Positions 9,283-18,874 are shown, counted from the stretch's first letter. The stretch: 64,000 nt of DNA from an uncultured Collinsella sp. (GCA_958408685.1 CATYLC010000001.1:124001-188000); one strand, 5' to 3'. The notes: generated by a model from the letters alone, not told the origin. Translations and numbers: made by a program.

Positions 9283-10209
9283 ATGGAAGCACAGGAAAAC
9301 TCCCAGACTGAGCAGAATGTTCAGACGCCCAAGAAGCGCGAGCTGGCGCTCGTATCGCACAGTACCTATATCAAGGAGAAGGCGCTGCAGTGGATCTTCT
9401 TTGCCTGCGCGTTCTTGGCGGTCGTTACCGTCATCCTGATTTTTGTCTTTACCACGTACTCGGCGCTGCCCGTCTTTACTGACATCGGTCTGGCGGACTT
9501 CTTTAGCTTTACGTGGGCGCCTTCCGAGGGCCACTACGGCATCTTGTCGCTGCTTGCCGGCTCGGGTCTGGTGACCGTCGGTGCGCTCGCCATGGGCGTG
9601 CCGCTGGGCGTGGGTACGGCCGTTTACCTGGTCGAGATTGCCAGCAAGCGCGTGCGCAAGCTCATCAGCCCCGCCGTTGACCTGCTGGCGGGCATACCCT
9701 CCATCATCTACGGCTTCTTTGGCATGATCATCATCCGCCCGTTTATCGCACAACTGACCGGCGGCCTTGGTTTTGGTGCGCTGACGGCGTGGTTTGTGCT
9801 CGCCATCATGATCGTCCCTACCATCACCACGCTCACCATCGATGCTCTCAATTCCATTCCCATGGGCATTCGCGAGGCATCGTATGCCATGGGCGCCACC
9901 AAGTGGCAGACCATCTATAAGGTCGTGCTACCTGCCGCGAAGCTGGGTATCGTTGATGCCATCGTGCTGGGTATGGGCCGTGCCATCGGCGAGACCATGG
10001 CCGTGCTCATGGTCGTAGGTAACGCCCCGGTTATTCCCGACAGCATTGCGAGCCCCATCTCGACGCTCACGAGCCAGATTGCGCTCGACATGAGCTATTC
10101 CTCGGGTCTGCACCGCTCGGCGCTGTTCGGCATGGGTGTGGTCCTGTTTATCATCTCCGCCACGCTGGTGGGCATCGTCCGTCTGATTTCCAAGAAGAAG
10201 AGGGGGTAG
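9283..10209 (+). CDS. pstC: PstC, phosphate ABC transporter permease
   Basis: Inner-membrane permease pairing with PstA. The 308-residue product has a ~35-residue polar N-terminus and six predicted membrane helices. The cytoplasmic coupling loop, around EASYAMGATKWQTIYKVVLP, contacts the ATPase. The ATG at 9283 has AAGGGGAG (9267-9274) upstream at good spacing; an in-frame GTG at 9274 overlaps that site and is rejected. It starts one base after the pstS stop and ends three bases before pstA. Confidence 0.95.
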   Translation: MEAQENSQTEQNVQTPKKRELALVSHSTYIKEKALQWIFFACAFLAVVTVILIFVFTTYSALPVFTDIGLADFFSFTWAPSEGHYGILSLLAGSGLVTVGALAMGVPLGVGTAVYLVEIASKRVRKLISPAVDLLAGIPSIIYGFFGMIIIRPFIAQLTGGLGFGALTAWFVLAIMIVPTITTLTIDALNSIPMGIREASYAMGATKWQTIYKVVLPAAKLGIVDAIVLGMGRAIGETMAVLMVVGNAPVIPDSIASPISTLTSQIALDMSYSSGLHRSALFGMGVVLFIISATLVGIVRLISKKKRG

Positions 10210-10212
10210 GCT

Positions 10213-11118
10213 ATGTCCGATTCCGTGGACACGACGGTCGATACGACCTCGTCGCGCGAGCGCATCAAGCGTGCCCTTTCCCACGGCAAGAAGGGCCGCA
10301 TCAACAAGGACCTGTCCAACAAGATCATGCTTGGCGTGTTCCGTGCCGCTGCCTACATCACCACGCTGGTGCTGGTCGCTATCATCGTCTACGTGGTCAT
10401 CAACGGCCTGCCACACATCTCGCTCGACTTTATCTTCGGTTGGCCCCAGGGCGTCAACGCTGAGGGCGGTATTTGGCCCACGATCGTCTCGACCGTCTAT
10501 GTGACGGCGCTCGCCATGCTTATCTGCACGCCGATCGCTGTGCTGGCAGCCGTCTATCTGGCCGAGTACGCCAAGCAGGGCAAGGTCGTCGAGCTCATTC
10601 GCTACGCTGCTGACGCTTTGGCCTCGGTGCCCTCCATCGTTATGGGTCTGTTTGGCTACGCCTTGTTTGTCGAAGCCATGGGCTTGGGCCTTTCGATGGT
10701 CTCTGCCGCCCTGGCACTCGCGCTCTTGATGCTTCCCATCGTCATGCGCACCACCGAGGAGGCCATTCGCGCCGTTCCGCGCTATATCCGTTGGGGCGCG
10801 TACGGTCTGGGCGCCACCAAGTGGCAGGTTGTCTCCAAGATCGTGCTTCCTTCTGCCTTTGGCCGTATTGTCACGGGCATCGTCCTCGCCATCGGCCGTG
10901 CCATTGGCGAGACCGCGGTGGTGCTCTACACCATGGGGCAGGCCATCAATCTACCTATTTCGCCGCTCGATTCCGGCCGCCCCATGACGGTTCACCTGTA
11001 CCTGCTTGCCAACGACGGCATCAACATGAACGCAGCCTACGGCACCGCGCTCTTGCTGATGGTGATCATTCTGGCCTTCAACCTGTTTGCGCGCTTCCTG
11101 TCGCGCAAGCGTCGCTAG
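10213..11118 (+). CDS. pstA: PstA, phosphate ABC transporter permease
   Basis: Second permease of the phosphate importer, 301 residues. A charged N-terminal stretch of about 45 residues precedes the first of six membrane helices. The ABC-coupling loop GAYGLGATKWQVVSKIVLPS is almost the same as that of PstC, and the following GIVLAIGRAIGETAVVLYTMG block is typical of PstA. Three bases separate it from pstC and 12 from pstB, so the genes are in one transcript. Confidence 0.95.
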   Translation: MSDSVDTTVDTTSSRERIKRALSHGKKGRINKDLSNKIMLGVFRAAAYITTLVLVAIIVYVVINGLPHISLDFIFGWPQGVNAEGGIWPTIVSTVYVTALAMLICTPIAVLAAVYLAEYAKQGKVVELIRYAADALASVPSIVMGLFGYALFVEAMGLGLSMVSAALALALLMLPIVMRTTEEAIRAVPRYIRWGAYGLGATKWQVVSKIVLPSAFGRIVTGIVLAIGRAIGETAVVLYTMGQAINLPISPLDSGRPMTVHLYLLANDGINMNAAYGTALLLMVIILAFNLFARFLSRKRR

Positions 11119-11130
11119 TTAAGGAGTCCC

Positions 11131-11934
<804 letters not shown>

Positions 11935-12026
11935 TCGGTGCGACTAGTCCCAAGCCGATCGGACCTGGACCGGTGCGTATTCACTGTGCGGGCGGCATGA
12001 CCGCACCCAACTGATTGGAGTGAACC

Positions 12027-12884
12027 ATGCGCAAACTGTTTTCCCGTCAGCTCATCGAGGCCCGCCACGAGATGCTGAGCATCTACGAGGCCGTCGATCT
12101 GGCCCTCCACGATGCCGTGAAGGCCTATGTGACCGACGACCGCAAGCTCGCCACCAAGACCAAGAAGCGCACGCTTTCGATTGACGCGCGCTGCGCCAAC
12201 CTAGAGGCCGTCTGCTACAACCTGATTGCCACGCAGTCGCCGGTCGCCTCCGACTTCCGCCTGCTTCAGACGATCATCTACGTCGACTTTAACCTGCAGC
12301 GCATGACCGATAAGGTCCGTCAGATCTGCCGCGCCACGCGTCATATGATCAAGGCTGACATCTCGCTGCCCAAGGAGCTTGTCGGCACGGTCGAGGCCGA
12401 GGCTGAGGCCGTCTACCAGGTGCTGGGCTCTTCGCTTTCTGCGCTCGTCACCAATGATATGTCCATCATCTGCAACTTGGCCGTCGAGGACGAGCCAGTG
12501 CACGCCGCCTACGAGAAGTTTTTCCGCACCTTTAACCGTATGGATATGGGCGACTTTATGGACGACGACAGCAACTATGACGACCTGCGCCGCGCTATCA
12601 TGGTTTCGCGCTACCTCGATCGCATCGCTTCGATTTCCATCGATGCCGCTTGCCGTCTGACCTTCCTGTTGACTGGTCAGCGCATGAATGCCGGCGATAT
12701 CGCCCGCACTGATGAGGATGAGCTCGAGAGCATGCGTGTGCCTTCGGGCGAGGGTGTTATCATGAGGCCCGCCGTCGACGCGCGCTACGTTGCCAAGGTG
12801 CCCGTTAACGAGGTCAGCGAGGGTCTTCGCTACCTGTTCGATCATCTTGAGGACGAGGACGATGGCGAGGACGACGAGGAGTAA
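12027..12884 (+). CDS. phoU: PhoU, phosphate uptake regulator
   Basis: Helical cytoplasmic protein that signals phosphate status between the Pst transporter and the PhoR kinase and restrains uptake. The 285-residue product begins with LFSRQLIEARHEMLSIYEAVD and shows the repeated PhoU three-helix pattern with metal-site residues in the conserved DARCANLE and SRYLDRIASI segments. It has an extra acidic C-terminal tail (about 225-285) ending DEDDGEDDEE. It follows pstB by 92 bases. No phoR/phoB kinase-regulator pair is visible in the window. Confidence 0.9.
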   Translation: MRKLFSRQLIEARHEMLSIYEAVDLALHDAVKAYVTDDRKLATKTKKRTLSIDARCANLEAVCYNLIATQSPVASDFRLLQTIIYVDFNLQRMTDKVRQICRATRHMIKADISLPKELVGTVEAEAEAVYQVLGSSLSALVTNDMSIICNLAVEDEPVHAAYEKFFRTFNRMDMGDFMDDDSNYDDLRRAIMVSRYLDRIASISIDAACRLTFLLTGQRMNAGDIARTDEDELESMRVPSGEGVIMRPAVDARYVAKVPVNEVSEGLRYLFDHLEDEDDGEDDEE

Positions 12885-12921
12885 GTAATCCTGTTCGTCG
12901 AAAGATTGTAAATACCGAAGC

Positions 12922-12953
12922 GAGCGCGGCCTTGCACATGCGGGGCCGCGCTC
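12922..12953 (+). terminator. Terminator-like hairpin after phoU
   Basis: Perfect ten-base stem GAGCGCGGCC / GGCCGCGCTC around a 12-base loop, but the following T-run is weak (CTTGCGTT), so termination may be partial and allow read-through into yggS. Confidence 0.55.
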
Positions 12954-13003
12954 TTGCGTTAGCATGGGACTACTTGTTTGGCTGTCAGCGGAGGCGATTA
13001 GCA

Positions 13004-13741
13004 ATGGATAACTATTTGGACTTGATGCGCGCTCGCCGCGAGCAGATTCTGGAACGTTTTTATGCGGCGCTCGATCGCGCGGGCCGCCCCCACGACGCCG
13101 CGCGCCTCATTGCCGTGTCCAAGACCGTTGGTGTCGATGAGACCGTTGCCGCCATCCAGGCGGGGTATCGCCATTTTGCCGAGAACCGCCCGCAGGAGCT
13201 GGTTCGCAAGCTCACGGGTCTGGCGGAGCATCCGGAGCTGCCCGAGGTGCGCTTCGATATGATCGGCAACCTGCAGACCAATAAGATCAATGCGGTGCTG
13301 GGCTCAGCCGAGCTGATTCACTCGGTGGGTTCGCTGCATCTGGCGCAGGCGATCTCGAGCCGTGCTGTCCGCAAGATTGAGGCAGGCGAGCTCGCCGGCC
13401 CCCAGCGTGTGCTCATTGAGGTCAATGTGAGTGGTGAGGAGTCGAAGGGAGGCTTTTCGCCCGATGAGATTCGCGCCGCCGCGGGTGAGCTTGCGGAACT
13501 TGAGGGAATTTGCGTACAGGGGCTTATGACTATGGCGCCCCGGGGGAATAAGGATGTGGCACGCCGCACCTTTGCGGGGCTTCGTGAGCTGAGGGATGAG
13601 CTGGAGGCGGCGCATCCCGATTTGAACCTGCCTGAGCTTTCCTGCGGTATGAGCGAGGACTTTGAGCCTGCCCTTGAGGAGGGCTCTACGCTCGTTCGCC
13701 TGGGCAGGGTAGTATTTAGCCCGGAGTTTGCAGTAAAATAA
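13004..13741 (+). CDS. YggS/YlmE-type PLP homeostasis protein
   Basis: Pyridoxal-phosphate-binding protein of the alanine-racemase-like TIM-barrel family (COG0325), without known catalysis, that buffers PLP supply. The 245-residue product has the PLP lysine in IAVSKTVG near residue 37, HFAENRPQELVRK, the FDMIGNLQTNKIN segment, and C-terminal LSCGMSEDFEPALEEGSTLVRLGRVVF. The ATG at 13004 has GGAGGCGA upstream; longer in-frame starts run through the terminator hairpin and are rejected. In many Gram-positive bacteria this gene directly follows pgeF; here the pst operon lies between them. Confidence 0.93.
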   Translation: MDNYLDLMRARREQILERFYAALDRAGRPHDAARLIAVSKTVGVDETVAAIQAGYRHFAENRPQELVRKLTGLAEHPELPEVRFDMIGNLQTNKINAVLGSAELIHSVGSLHLAQAISSRAVRKIEAGELAGPQRVLIEVNVSGEESKGGFSPDEIRAAAGELAELEGICVQGLMTMAPRGNKDVARRTFAGLRELRDELEAAHPDLNLPELSCGMSEDFEPALEEGSTLVRLGRVVFSPEFAVK

Positions 13742-13801
13742 GGCTCTGAAGTGCGCACTGATTATCGGGGCGCCTGCACTAAACCGCGAGAGGACACAAC
13801 C

Positions 13802-14524
13802 ATGGGCTTCCTTGACGAGATTAAAAATAAGATGCACCTGGGCGGCCAGCAGGGTTACGACCAGGGTTATGGCCAGGACGACGACTACGGCTACGATGAT
13901 GGCTATGACGATGGCTATCAGGGCAACGGCTACAGCGGTGCTTCGGGCGAGGGCTTCTACACCCAAGACGAGCCGAGCAACGGCCTGCTTGGTCAGACGC
14001 GCCGTGGTGAAGCTGAGTCGGTTGCCGTGTATACACGCTCCGGACAGCTGGTCGGCGATGACTCTCGCCATGCCACGACGTATAACCCGCCTTCGCGCTC
14101 GCAGGACAGTGTTGCGAGCGGTTATCGTCCTGGTGCCTATGACACGCCGTCGAGCTACGCCGAGAACACCCGCGCCCGTGCCGCCGCTGCGCCCGCGCCT
14201 GCACCGAGCGATGCCTCGGCCTATGCGAGCAATATCATCAACGCCACACCGCAGCTGCCGGCCTATGTCCTGCGCCCCGAGAGCTATGACGACGTGGAGA
14301 CCGTGGTGCGCCGCGTTCGCACCAAGCAGCCTGTCGCACTGATTTTTGTGGGCGTACGCACCGAAGTTGCCAAGCGCGTCTTGGACTTCTCTTACGGCTT
14401 TGCCTGCGGTCTGGGTGCCACGGTCAAGGAGGTGGGCGACCGCGTGTTCATGGTGCTGCCCGCCGGTTGCGAGGTCAAAGATTCCGATCTTAAGAAGCTT
14501 CGTGCCGACGGCTACCTTAAGTAA
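13802..14524 (+). CDS. sepF: SepF, FtsZ membrane anchor
   Basis: Cytoplasmic protein that bundles FtsZ filaments and tethers them to the membrane, replacing FtsA in this group. The 240-residue product begins with an amphipathic membrane-targeting helix (MGFLDEIKNKMHLGG). A long disordered linker follows (about 16-155), first Gly/Tyr/Asp rich and then Pro/Ala rich, and then the SepF core domain (about 160-238) containing VLRPESYDDVETVVRR and DFSYGFACGLGATVKEVGD. Start at 13802 has GAGAGGAC upstream. The same-frame region right after its stop encodes yggT. Confidence 0.95.
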   Translation: MGFLDEIKNKMHLGGQQGYDQGYGQDDDYGYDDGYDDGYQGNGYSGASGEGFYTQDEPSNGLLGQTRRGEAESVAVYTRSGQLVGDDSRHATTYNPPSRSQDSVASGYRPGAYDTPSSYAENTRARAAAAPAPAPSDASAYASNIINATPQLPAYVLRPESYDDVETVVRRVRTKQPVALIFVGVRTEVAKRVLDFSYGFACGLGATVKEVGDRVFMVLPAGCEVKDSDLKKLRADGYLK

Positions 14525-14545
14525 AGACAAGACGAGGAGATTCCC

Positions 14546-14827
14546 ATCAACATCTACACTGTCGTCCAGCTGGTCAACACGCTGTTCAACTTCTATTCCA
14601 CGCTCATTGTCGTCTACTGCTTTATGACGTGGATTCCCATGAAGCAGGGTGGTTTGCTTCAGGATATTGCCGCGGTGCTTGATAGCGTGTGCGGTCCGTG
14701 GCTCAACCTGTTCCGTCGTTTCATCCCGCCGATGGGCGGTATCGATTTTTCGCCGGTCGTTGCGATTATTGCGTTGCAGTTGGTGCAGAGGCTGGTTCTG
14801 CAGCTTCTTATAGGTATACTCGTGTAG
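14546..14827 (+). CDS. YggT/YlmG family membrane protein, apparent ATC start
   Basis: Small inner-membrane protein encoded next to sepF in many bacteria. The reading frame runs on from the sepF stop with no ATG, GTG or TTG before residue 27. Beginning at ATC (14546) gives 93 residues with two hydrophobic segments and the conserved FMTWIPMKQG and FRRFIPPMGGIDFSPVVAII patterns at the correct family length. A good ribosome site, GAGGAG (14534-14539), lies six bases before the ATC. Starting at the internal ATG (14624) would remove the first membrane helix and has no ribosome site. ATT at 14540 is possible but touches the ribosome site. Confidence 0.8.
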   Translation: MNIYTVVQLVNTLFNFYSTLIVVYCFMTWIPMKQGGLLQDIAAVLDSVCGPWLNLFRRFIPPMGGIDFSPVVAIIALQLVQRLVLQLLIGILV

Positions 14828-14888
14828 AACTGACTTAGTAACTTACGTCGGGCGTGTAGCGCCGAGGCGATGAAAAAGGAGACTTGTT

Positions 14889-15563
14889 ATGGCTATTACC
14901 CCTGCAGACATCCAGGCTCAGACTTTCTCTGAGGCCAAGCGTGGCTACGATCCTGCTGAGGTCGACGTCTTCTTGGAGACGCTGTCCTCCGAGGTCGACG
15001 CTATGCTCGCTAAGATCGTCGACCTTAAGGGTCGTCTGACTGCTACCGAGCAGCAGCTTGCCGATGCGCAGGCTCAGCTTGCCCAGGCTCAGGATGCCAC
15101 CGCCCAGGCCGTTCCTGCCGCCCCCGTGGCTGCTCCCGCCCCTGACTTCTCCGCTCAGGAGCGCCAGATTTCCGCTGCCCTGATCGCTGCCCAGCAGACC
15201 GCTGAGACCATCGTTAACGATGCCAACGAGAACGCTGAGCGTATCCGCAACGAGGCTGACGCCAAGGCTCGCGAGGTTATCCGCCAGGCTCTGACTGAGA
15301 AGCAGGCCGAGCTCGAGGAGATCGATCGTCTCAAGGCTTCCCGTGAGGAGTTCAAGGCCGAGTATCTTAAGCTCATCCAGCACTTCATGGACGATGCCCA
15401 GAACTCCTTCCCGGCCGACCTCATGGCCTCCACGCCGGTCGGTTCTGCCGCTTCTCCTGCAGTGACTGTTCCCGCCGAGCCGCTGCCCGTCGCTGACCCG
15501 GTTGTCCCCGTGGCCGATCCCTTTGCCCCGATCGACAACTTTGCTGCCGACGACCTGGACTAA
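14889..15563 (+). CDS. divIVA: DivIVA/Wag31-like polar and septal scaffold
   Basis: Coiled-coil protein that recognises curved membrane at poles and septa and organises growth or division. The 224-residue product begins with the DivIVA lipid-binding domain (ITPADIQAQTFSEAKRGYDPAEVDVFLETL), followed by a first coiled coil, an Ala/Pro-rich hinge (about 72-90), a second coiled coil with heptads (about 95-175) and a Pro/Ala/Val-rich tail. The start has AAAAGGAG upstream. It closes the division cluster and is followed by a strong terminator. Confidence 0.95.
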   Translation: MAITPADIQAQTFSEAKRGYDPAEVDVFLETLSSEVDAMLAKIVDLKGRLTATEQQLADAQAQLAQAQDATAQAVPAAPVAAPAPDFSAQERQISAALIAAQQTAETIVNDANENAERIRNEADAKAREVIRQALTEKQAELEEIDRLKASREEFKAEYLKLIQHFMDDAQNSFPADLMASTPVGSAASPAVTVPAEPLPVADPVVPVADPFAPIDNFAADDLD

Positions 15564-15589
15564 CATTCGGCCTACAATTTAGTGCCTAG

Positions 15590-15619
15590 AAAGGACCCGC
15601 AGCTTGCGGGTCCTTTTTT
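15590..15619 (+). terminator. Intrinsic terminator after divIVA
   Basis: Perfect stem AAAGGACCCGC / GCGGGTCCTTT with a five-base loop, running into a T-tract. It ends the division cluster transcript. Confidence 0.9.
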
Positions 15620-15729
15620 ATGACTGTGCCGGGGTGCGTAACATAAAAACCAAGCCCTGCACATAGTGGCGCAGAACTCGGCGAACGGATGAACGGTCAA
15701 GGGTAGGCTTTAAGGCATGTCCCAAAAAT

Positions 15730-16260
15730 CTACTTGAGGAGGAAGTCGGGGAGGGGAATGGTGCGGGCCTCGCGATGCTCGGGATCGGCGATGTGGTCGG
15801 CAGGATAGCCACAGACGAGCATGTGATAGGGATAGACGCCCTTGGACAGATTGAACTGTTCTTGTGCCACCTCAGGCTTAAAATGGCATACCCAGCACGT
15901 TCCCAGGCCCTGCTCGGTGGCCTCCATCATCATCTGATCACACACGATGGACGTATCGATTTCGCTGGAATTCATCTGATCATACGGGCGCACCCAAGCG
16001 TCATCGGTAACGCTGCAAATAAGGAAGACAAGCGGAGCCCCAAAGATAGACCCATCACGAGCAAACCGAGGCTGACAAGCAGCAGCCTTCTCCAGAAGCT
16101 CAGGCGTATCCAACACCATCACATGAGAAGGGTGATTATTGCAAGCAGAAGGAGCAATCCGCCCAGCCTCAACAATGGCATCCACCACAGCTTGCTCAAC
16201 AGAACGATTCTCAAACTCGCGACAAGAATACCGAGACCGAGCCAGATCCAAATAAGACAT
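15730..16260 (-). CDS. Nitroreductase family protein
   Basis: FMN-dependent oxidoreductase fold, 176 residues. It starts with the family pattern LDLARSRYSCREFENRSV. IAPSACNNHPSHVMV holds the expected FMN-contacting Asn and Ser. The region DTSIVCDQMMMEATEQGLGTCWVC corresponds to the second flavin-contact helix, and the protein ends with a short CGYPADH segment. The ATG at 16258-16260 has GGAGGG upstream on the minus strand; a longer in-frame extension is hydrophobic and unconserved. The substrate is unknown; physiological roles in this family are often quinone, nitro-aromatic or flavin reduction. It is monocistronic. Confidence 0.85.
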   Translation of the reverse strand: MSYLDLARSRYSCREFENRSVEQAVVDAIVEAGRIAPSACNNHPSHVMVLDTPELLEKAAACQPRFARDGSIFGAPLVFLICSVTDDAWVRPYDQMNSSEIDTSIVCDQMMMEATEQGLGTCWVCHFKPEVAQEQFNLSKGVYPYHMLVCGYPADHIADPEHREARTIPLPDFLLK

Positions 16261-16443
16261 ACAAGCCCTCCAACAATTAAAAATCAAACAAACCCAAAGT
16301 AACCCAAACAGTACCCAAAGCAGCAATCGGCCAAACGCTCATCAAGGGCCAAAGTGTCCGAACGGATACCAAAGGTCCCTTCAGCCAAACCCCCATTGCG
16401 CTAAACCTATCAGCCAAAGTTCCCAATGGTGGTGCATAAGGGA

Positions 16444-16520
16444 GCGGGCCCGACCACTAATACCTTTTGAACGACTCTGCTTGCAGCCGGAGTGAAAAAG
16501 GTATTAGTGGTCGGGCCCGC
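16444..16520. repeat. 25-bp perfect inverted repeat with 27-bp loop
   Basis: Arms 16444-16468 and 16496-16520 are exact reverse complements, beginning GCGGGCCCGACCACTAATAC on the left. The element lies in the space between the nitroreductase promoter region and the end of the DUF47 gene, both on the minus strand. It ends 25 bases beyond the DUF47 stop and may form its transcript end. The rest of the space 16261-16545 is A/C-rich with no feature I recognise. Confidence 0.8.
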
Positions 16521-16544
16521 GACCGGTGGGATACGTACCCCCAA

Positions 16545-17168
16545 TTAACTGTTCTTCATGACAATCGAATCCACGACATCGGCCACATTCTCGCAGCAGT
16601 CGGCGCAGTACTCCAGGAAGGCGTACACGTCACGCCAAGCGATGACCTCGAGCGGGTCCTTGCCGTTAACGTGCAGGTTGCGCATGGCGTTGATGTAGAG
16701 CTCGTCGGCCTCGGACTCGATGGTGTTGATCTGGATGACGAGCTCGCGCAGGGTCTTGGACTTGCGGTAGTTGGGCAGCTCGACCATCAGGTCCTTCATG
16801 GCGCGGCAGGCGTCGGTCACCTTGTGGGCGATGACGATGGCATCGGGGTGGATGCTCTGGATGTTGGTGAAGTAGACGCGCTGCACGACGCCCTCGATAC
16901 GATCGAGCACGGTGTCGAGCGAGCAGCTCATCAGGTCTAGATCCTCGCGCTCAAGCGGGGTGATAAAGGCGGTGAGCAAGGCGTCTTCGAGCTCGTGGTG
17001 CTTCTTGTCTGCCGCATGCTCAATCGCATGCATCTTATTGAGCATGTCGTGGATCTGCGCGGGGTCAAAGTTCTCAAAAATCTTGGTGAGCAGCTCTGCG
17101 GCCTGGACGGCGAGGTCGGCGCAAGCGACGTAGTTGTCAAAGTAGAACGAATCGGGTTTCTTTGCCAT
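16545..17168 (-). CDS. DUF47 / PhoU-like accessory protein of the phosphate transporter
   Basis: All-helical PhoU-related protein of 207 residues, usually encoded with Pit-type phosphate transporters and thought to regulate them. Visible hallmarks are HDMLNKMHAIEHAADKKHHE, with His and Asp/Glu metal ligands, the ITPLEREDLDLMSCSLDTVLDRIE segment, and INTIESEADELY near the middle-C-terminal part. The start has GAAAGGA upstream on the minus strand. It lies 67 bases downstream of the transporter gene on the same strand, so the pair forms an operon. Confidence 0.9.
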   Translation of the reverse strand: MAKKPDSFYFDNYVACADLAVQAAELLTKIFENFDPAQIHDMLNKMHAIEHAADKKHHELEDALLTAFITPLEREDLDLMSCSLDTVLDRIEGVVQRVYFTNIQSIHPDAIVIAHKVTDACRAMKDLMVELPNYRKSKTLRELVIQINTIESEADELYINAMRNLHVNGKDPLEVIAWRDVYAFLEYCADCCENVADVVDSIVMKNS

Positions 17169-17235
17169 GGGTGGGTCCTTTCGAGGTGAAGACGGGTGGG
17201 CGAAGTAATGCGGTCCGGATGGACGCTCGGTTTGA

Positions 17236-18285
17236 CTAGAGGAACATCATGAACAGCTTGGCCATGACAAAGCTGATGAGTCCGCAGGCGGGGAAGGTGA
17301 AGAACCAGGTGAACATCATGTCCTTGACGACGCCGAAATTGATGGCCGAGAGGCGCTTGACGGCACCGACGCCCATAATGGCGCAGGTCTTGATGTGCGT
17401 GGAGGACACGGGGATGCCGGTAAGGGTGGCAAGTAGCAGGTTCGCGGCGCCCGCGAGGTCGGCGGAGAAGCCCTGATACTTCTCGAGCTTAACCATGCTC
17501 TGGCCGACGGACTTGATGATGCGCTCGCCGCCCACGCTGGTGCCGATGCCCATGGTTGCCGAGCACAGCAGCATAATCCAGATGGGGATGCCGGCATCGC
17601 CGACGCTCGTCTGGCCGCTGGCGAAGGCCACGCCTAAAAAGAGCACGCCGATGAACTTCTGTCCATCCTGCGCGCCGTGCATAAAGCTCATGGCCGCGGC
17701 ACTCGCGATCTGAGCGTATTTAAAGAAGACGTTGGCACGTCGCCTGTTGGCGGCGGCAAACAGAATCGAGACGAGTTTGCACAGGATCCAGCCCATGACA
17801 AAGCCCAGACCGATGGAGAGCGCCAGGCCGTAGATGACCTTCATCCATTCGTGGACGTTGACGCTGCTCGCACCGCCGAGGGCGATGGCGGCACCGGTCA
17901 GGCCGGCGATAAGGCTGTGGCTTTGCGAGGTGGGGATGCCAAAACGCGACGCCGTGGCGCCGTAGACGACGATGGAGAACAGCGCCGCGCATAGGCAGGC
18001 GAGCGCCATGGTGCTGTTTCCGCCAAAGTCGACGATATGCGAGATGGTATTGGCGACGCTCGCGTTAAAGTGCGTCATGATGAGCACGCCGAGGAAGTTG
18101 AATGCGGCGCTCATGAGAATGGCGGCGCGGGCGGGCATGCAACGCGTAGTGACGCAGGTCGCGATGGCGTTGGGCGCGTCGGTCCATCCATTGACGAAGA
18201 TGGCGCCCAACGCGAGGATCACGGTGACGGCAAGGACTGGGTTCGACACAATTTGGCCGAGGAAGGTTGAGAACGTTACGTCCAT
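17236..18285 (-). CDS. PiT-family inorganic phosphate transporter
   Basis: Secondary, low-affinity phosphate carrier driven by H+ or Na+. The 349-residue product has about ten membrane helices and the two duplicated PiT signatures: N-terminal VNGWTDAPNAIATCV with GIPTSQSHSLIAGLTGAAI, and the C-terminal GIPVSSTHIKTCAIMGVG. The central SFMHGAQDGQKFIGV is also typical. The ribosome site is weak (GAAAGCCC). It is co-directional with the DUF47 gene. With pstSCAB-phoU this gives the window both a high- and a low-affinity phosphate system, each with its own PhoU-type protein. Confidence 0.93.
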   Translation of the reverse strand: MDVTFSTFLGQIVSNPVLAVTVILALGAIFVNGWTDAPNAIATCVTTRCMPARAAILMSAAFNFLGVLIMTHFNASVANTISHIVDFGGNSTMALACLCAALFSIVVYGATASRFGIPTSQSHSLIAGLTGAAIALGGASSVNVHEWMKVIYGLALSIGLGFVMGWILCKLVSILFAAANRRRANVFFKYAQIASAAAMSFMHGAQDGQKFIGVLFLGVAFASGQTSVGDAGIPIWIMLLCSATMGIGTSVGGERIIKSVGQSMVKLEKYQGFSADLAGAANLLLATLTGIPVSSTHIKTCAIMGVGAVKRLSAINFGVVKDMMFTWFFTFPACGLISFVMAKLFMMFL

Positions 18286-18535
18286 ATATGGGCTTTCTCG
18301 AAGTTTGCAGACACGTTACAAAAACATGATAAATCGTATCACCTCCTGCGGGTCTCTTTACCGAGTTCTGATGGGAGAAGTGAACTTTTTGGCACTAAAA
18401 TTGAATATTAGCCCTGTTGACCGCGGGTGTTCTTTTTGCTAACACGCCATGCGGACACGTGCGATTACTACGACACTCCAAAACCACAGTCTGTTCGCTT
18501 TACAATATGCAAACATGCGTTCGATAATAGGAGGC

Positions 18536-18874
18536 ATGGAATATCGACAGACAGACGGCAAAACTCGGCGCGTACACAAGCAGTATGTGGACGTCGTGGC
18601 TCGCATCCTCGCGGGCGGACAAGTCGTGCCGGTCACCGTCTGCTGGGTCGACGGACGTTGTTTTACAATCGATGAAATTATCTCGACCACCGGGTTTGGC
18701 CTGACGGTCCACGGCATCCGTACGGCGACCTATAAGGTGCGTTTTGGCGGGCACGCGACTGAGTTGTATCTGGAGGACCAGACGCGCGAGCGGGCGGACG
18801 GCTCGCAGGCACACGTGATGCGTTGGTGGGTCTGGGCCTTTGATCGCACGCTCGAGGGCGAGCGCCGTAGGTAA
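18536..18874 (+). CDS. Small protein of unknown function
   Basis: I do not recognise this gene with certainty. The 112-residue product (starting MEYRQTDGK) has no signal peptide or membrane helix. It contains a predicted small beta-rich core (about 20-85: VTVCWVDGRCFTIDEI, then a YKVRFGG strand and a C-terminal RWWVWAFDRTL), which loosely resembles short SH3-like actinobacterial domains. AGGAGG at 18529-18534 is only one base from the ATG at 18536, so the start may instead be the in-frame ATG at 18515, close behind a possible -10 box TACAAT (18501-18506). It has its own promoter region, divergent from the phosphate carrier. Confidence 0.6.
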   Translation: MEYRQTDGKTRRVHKQYVDVVARILAGGQVVPVTVCWVDGRCFTIDEIISTTGFGLTVHGIRTATYKVRFGGHATELYLEDQTRERADGSQAHVMRWWVWAFDRTLEGERRR

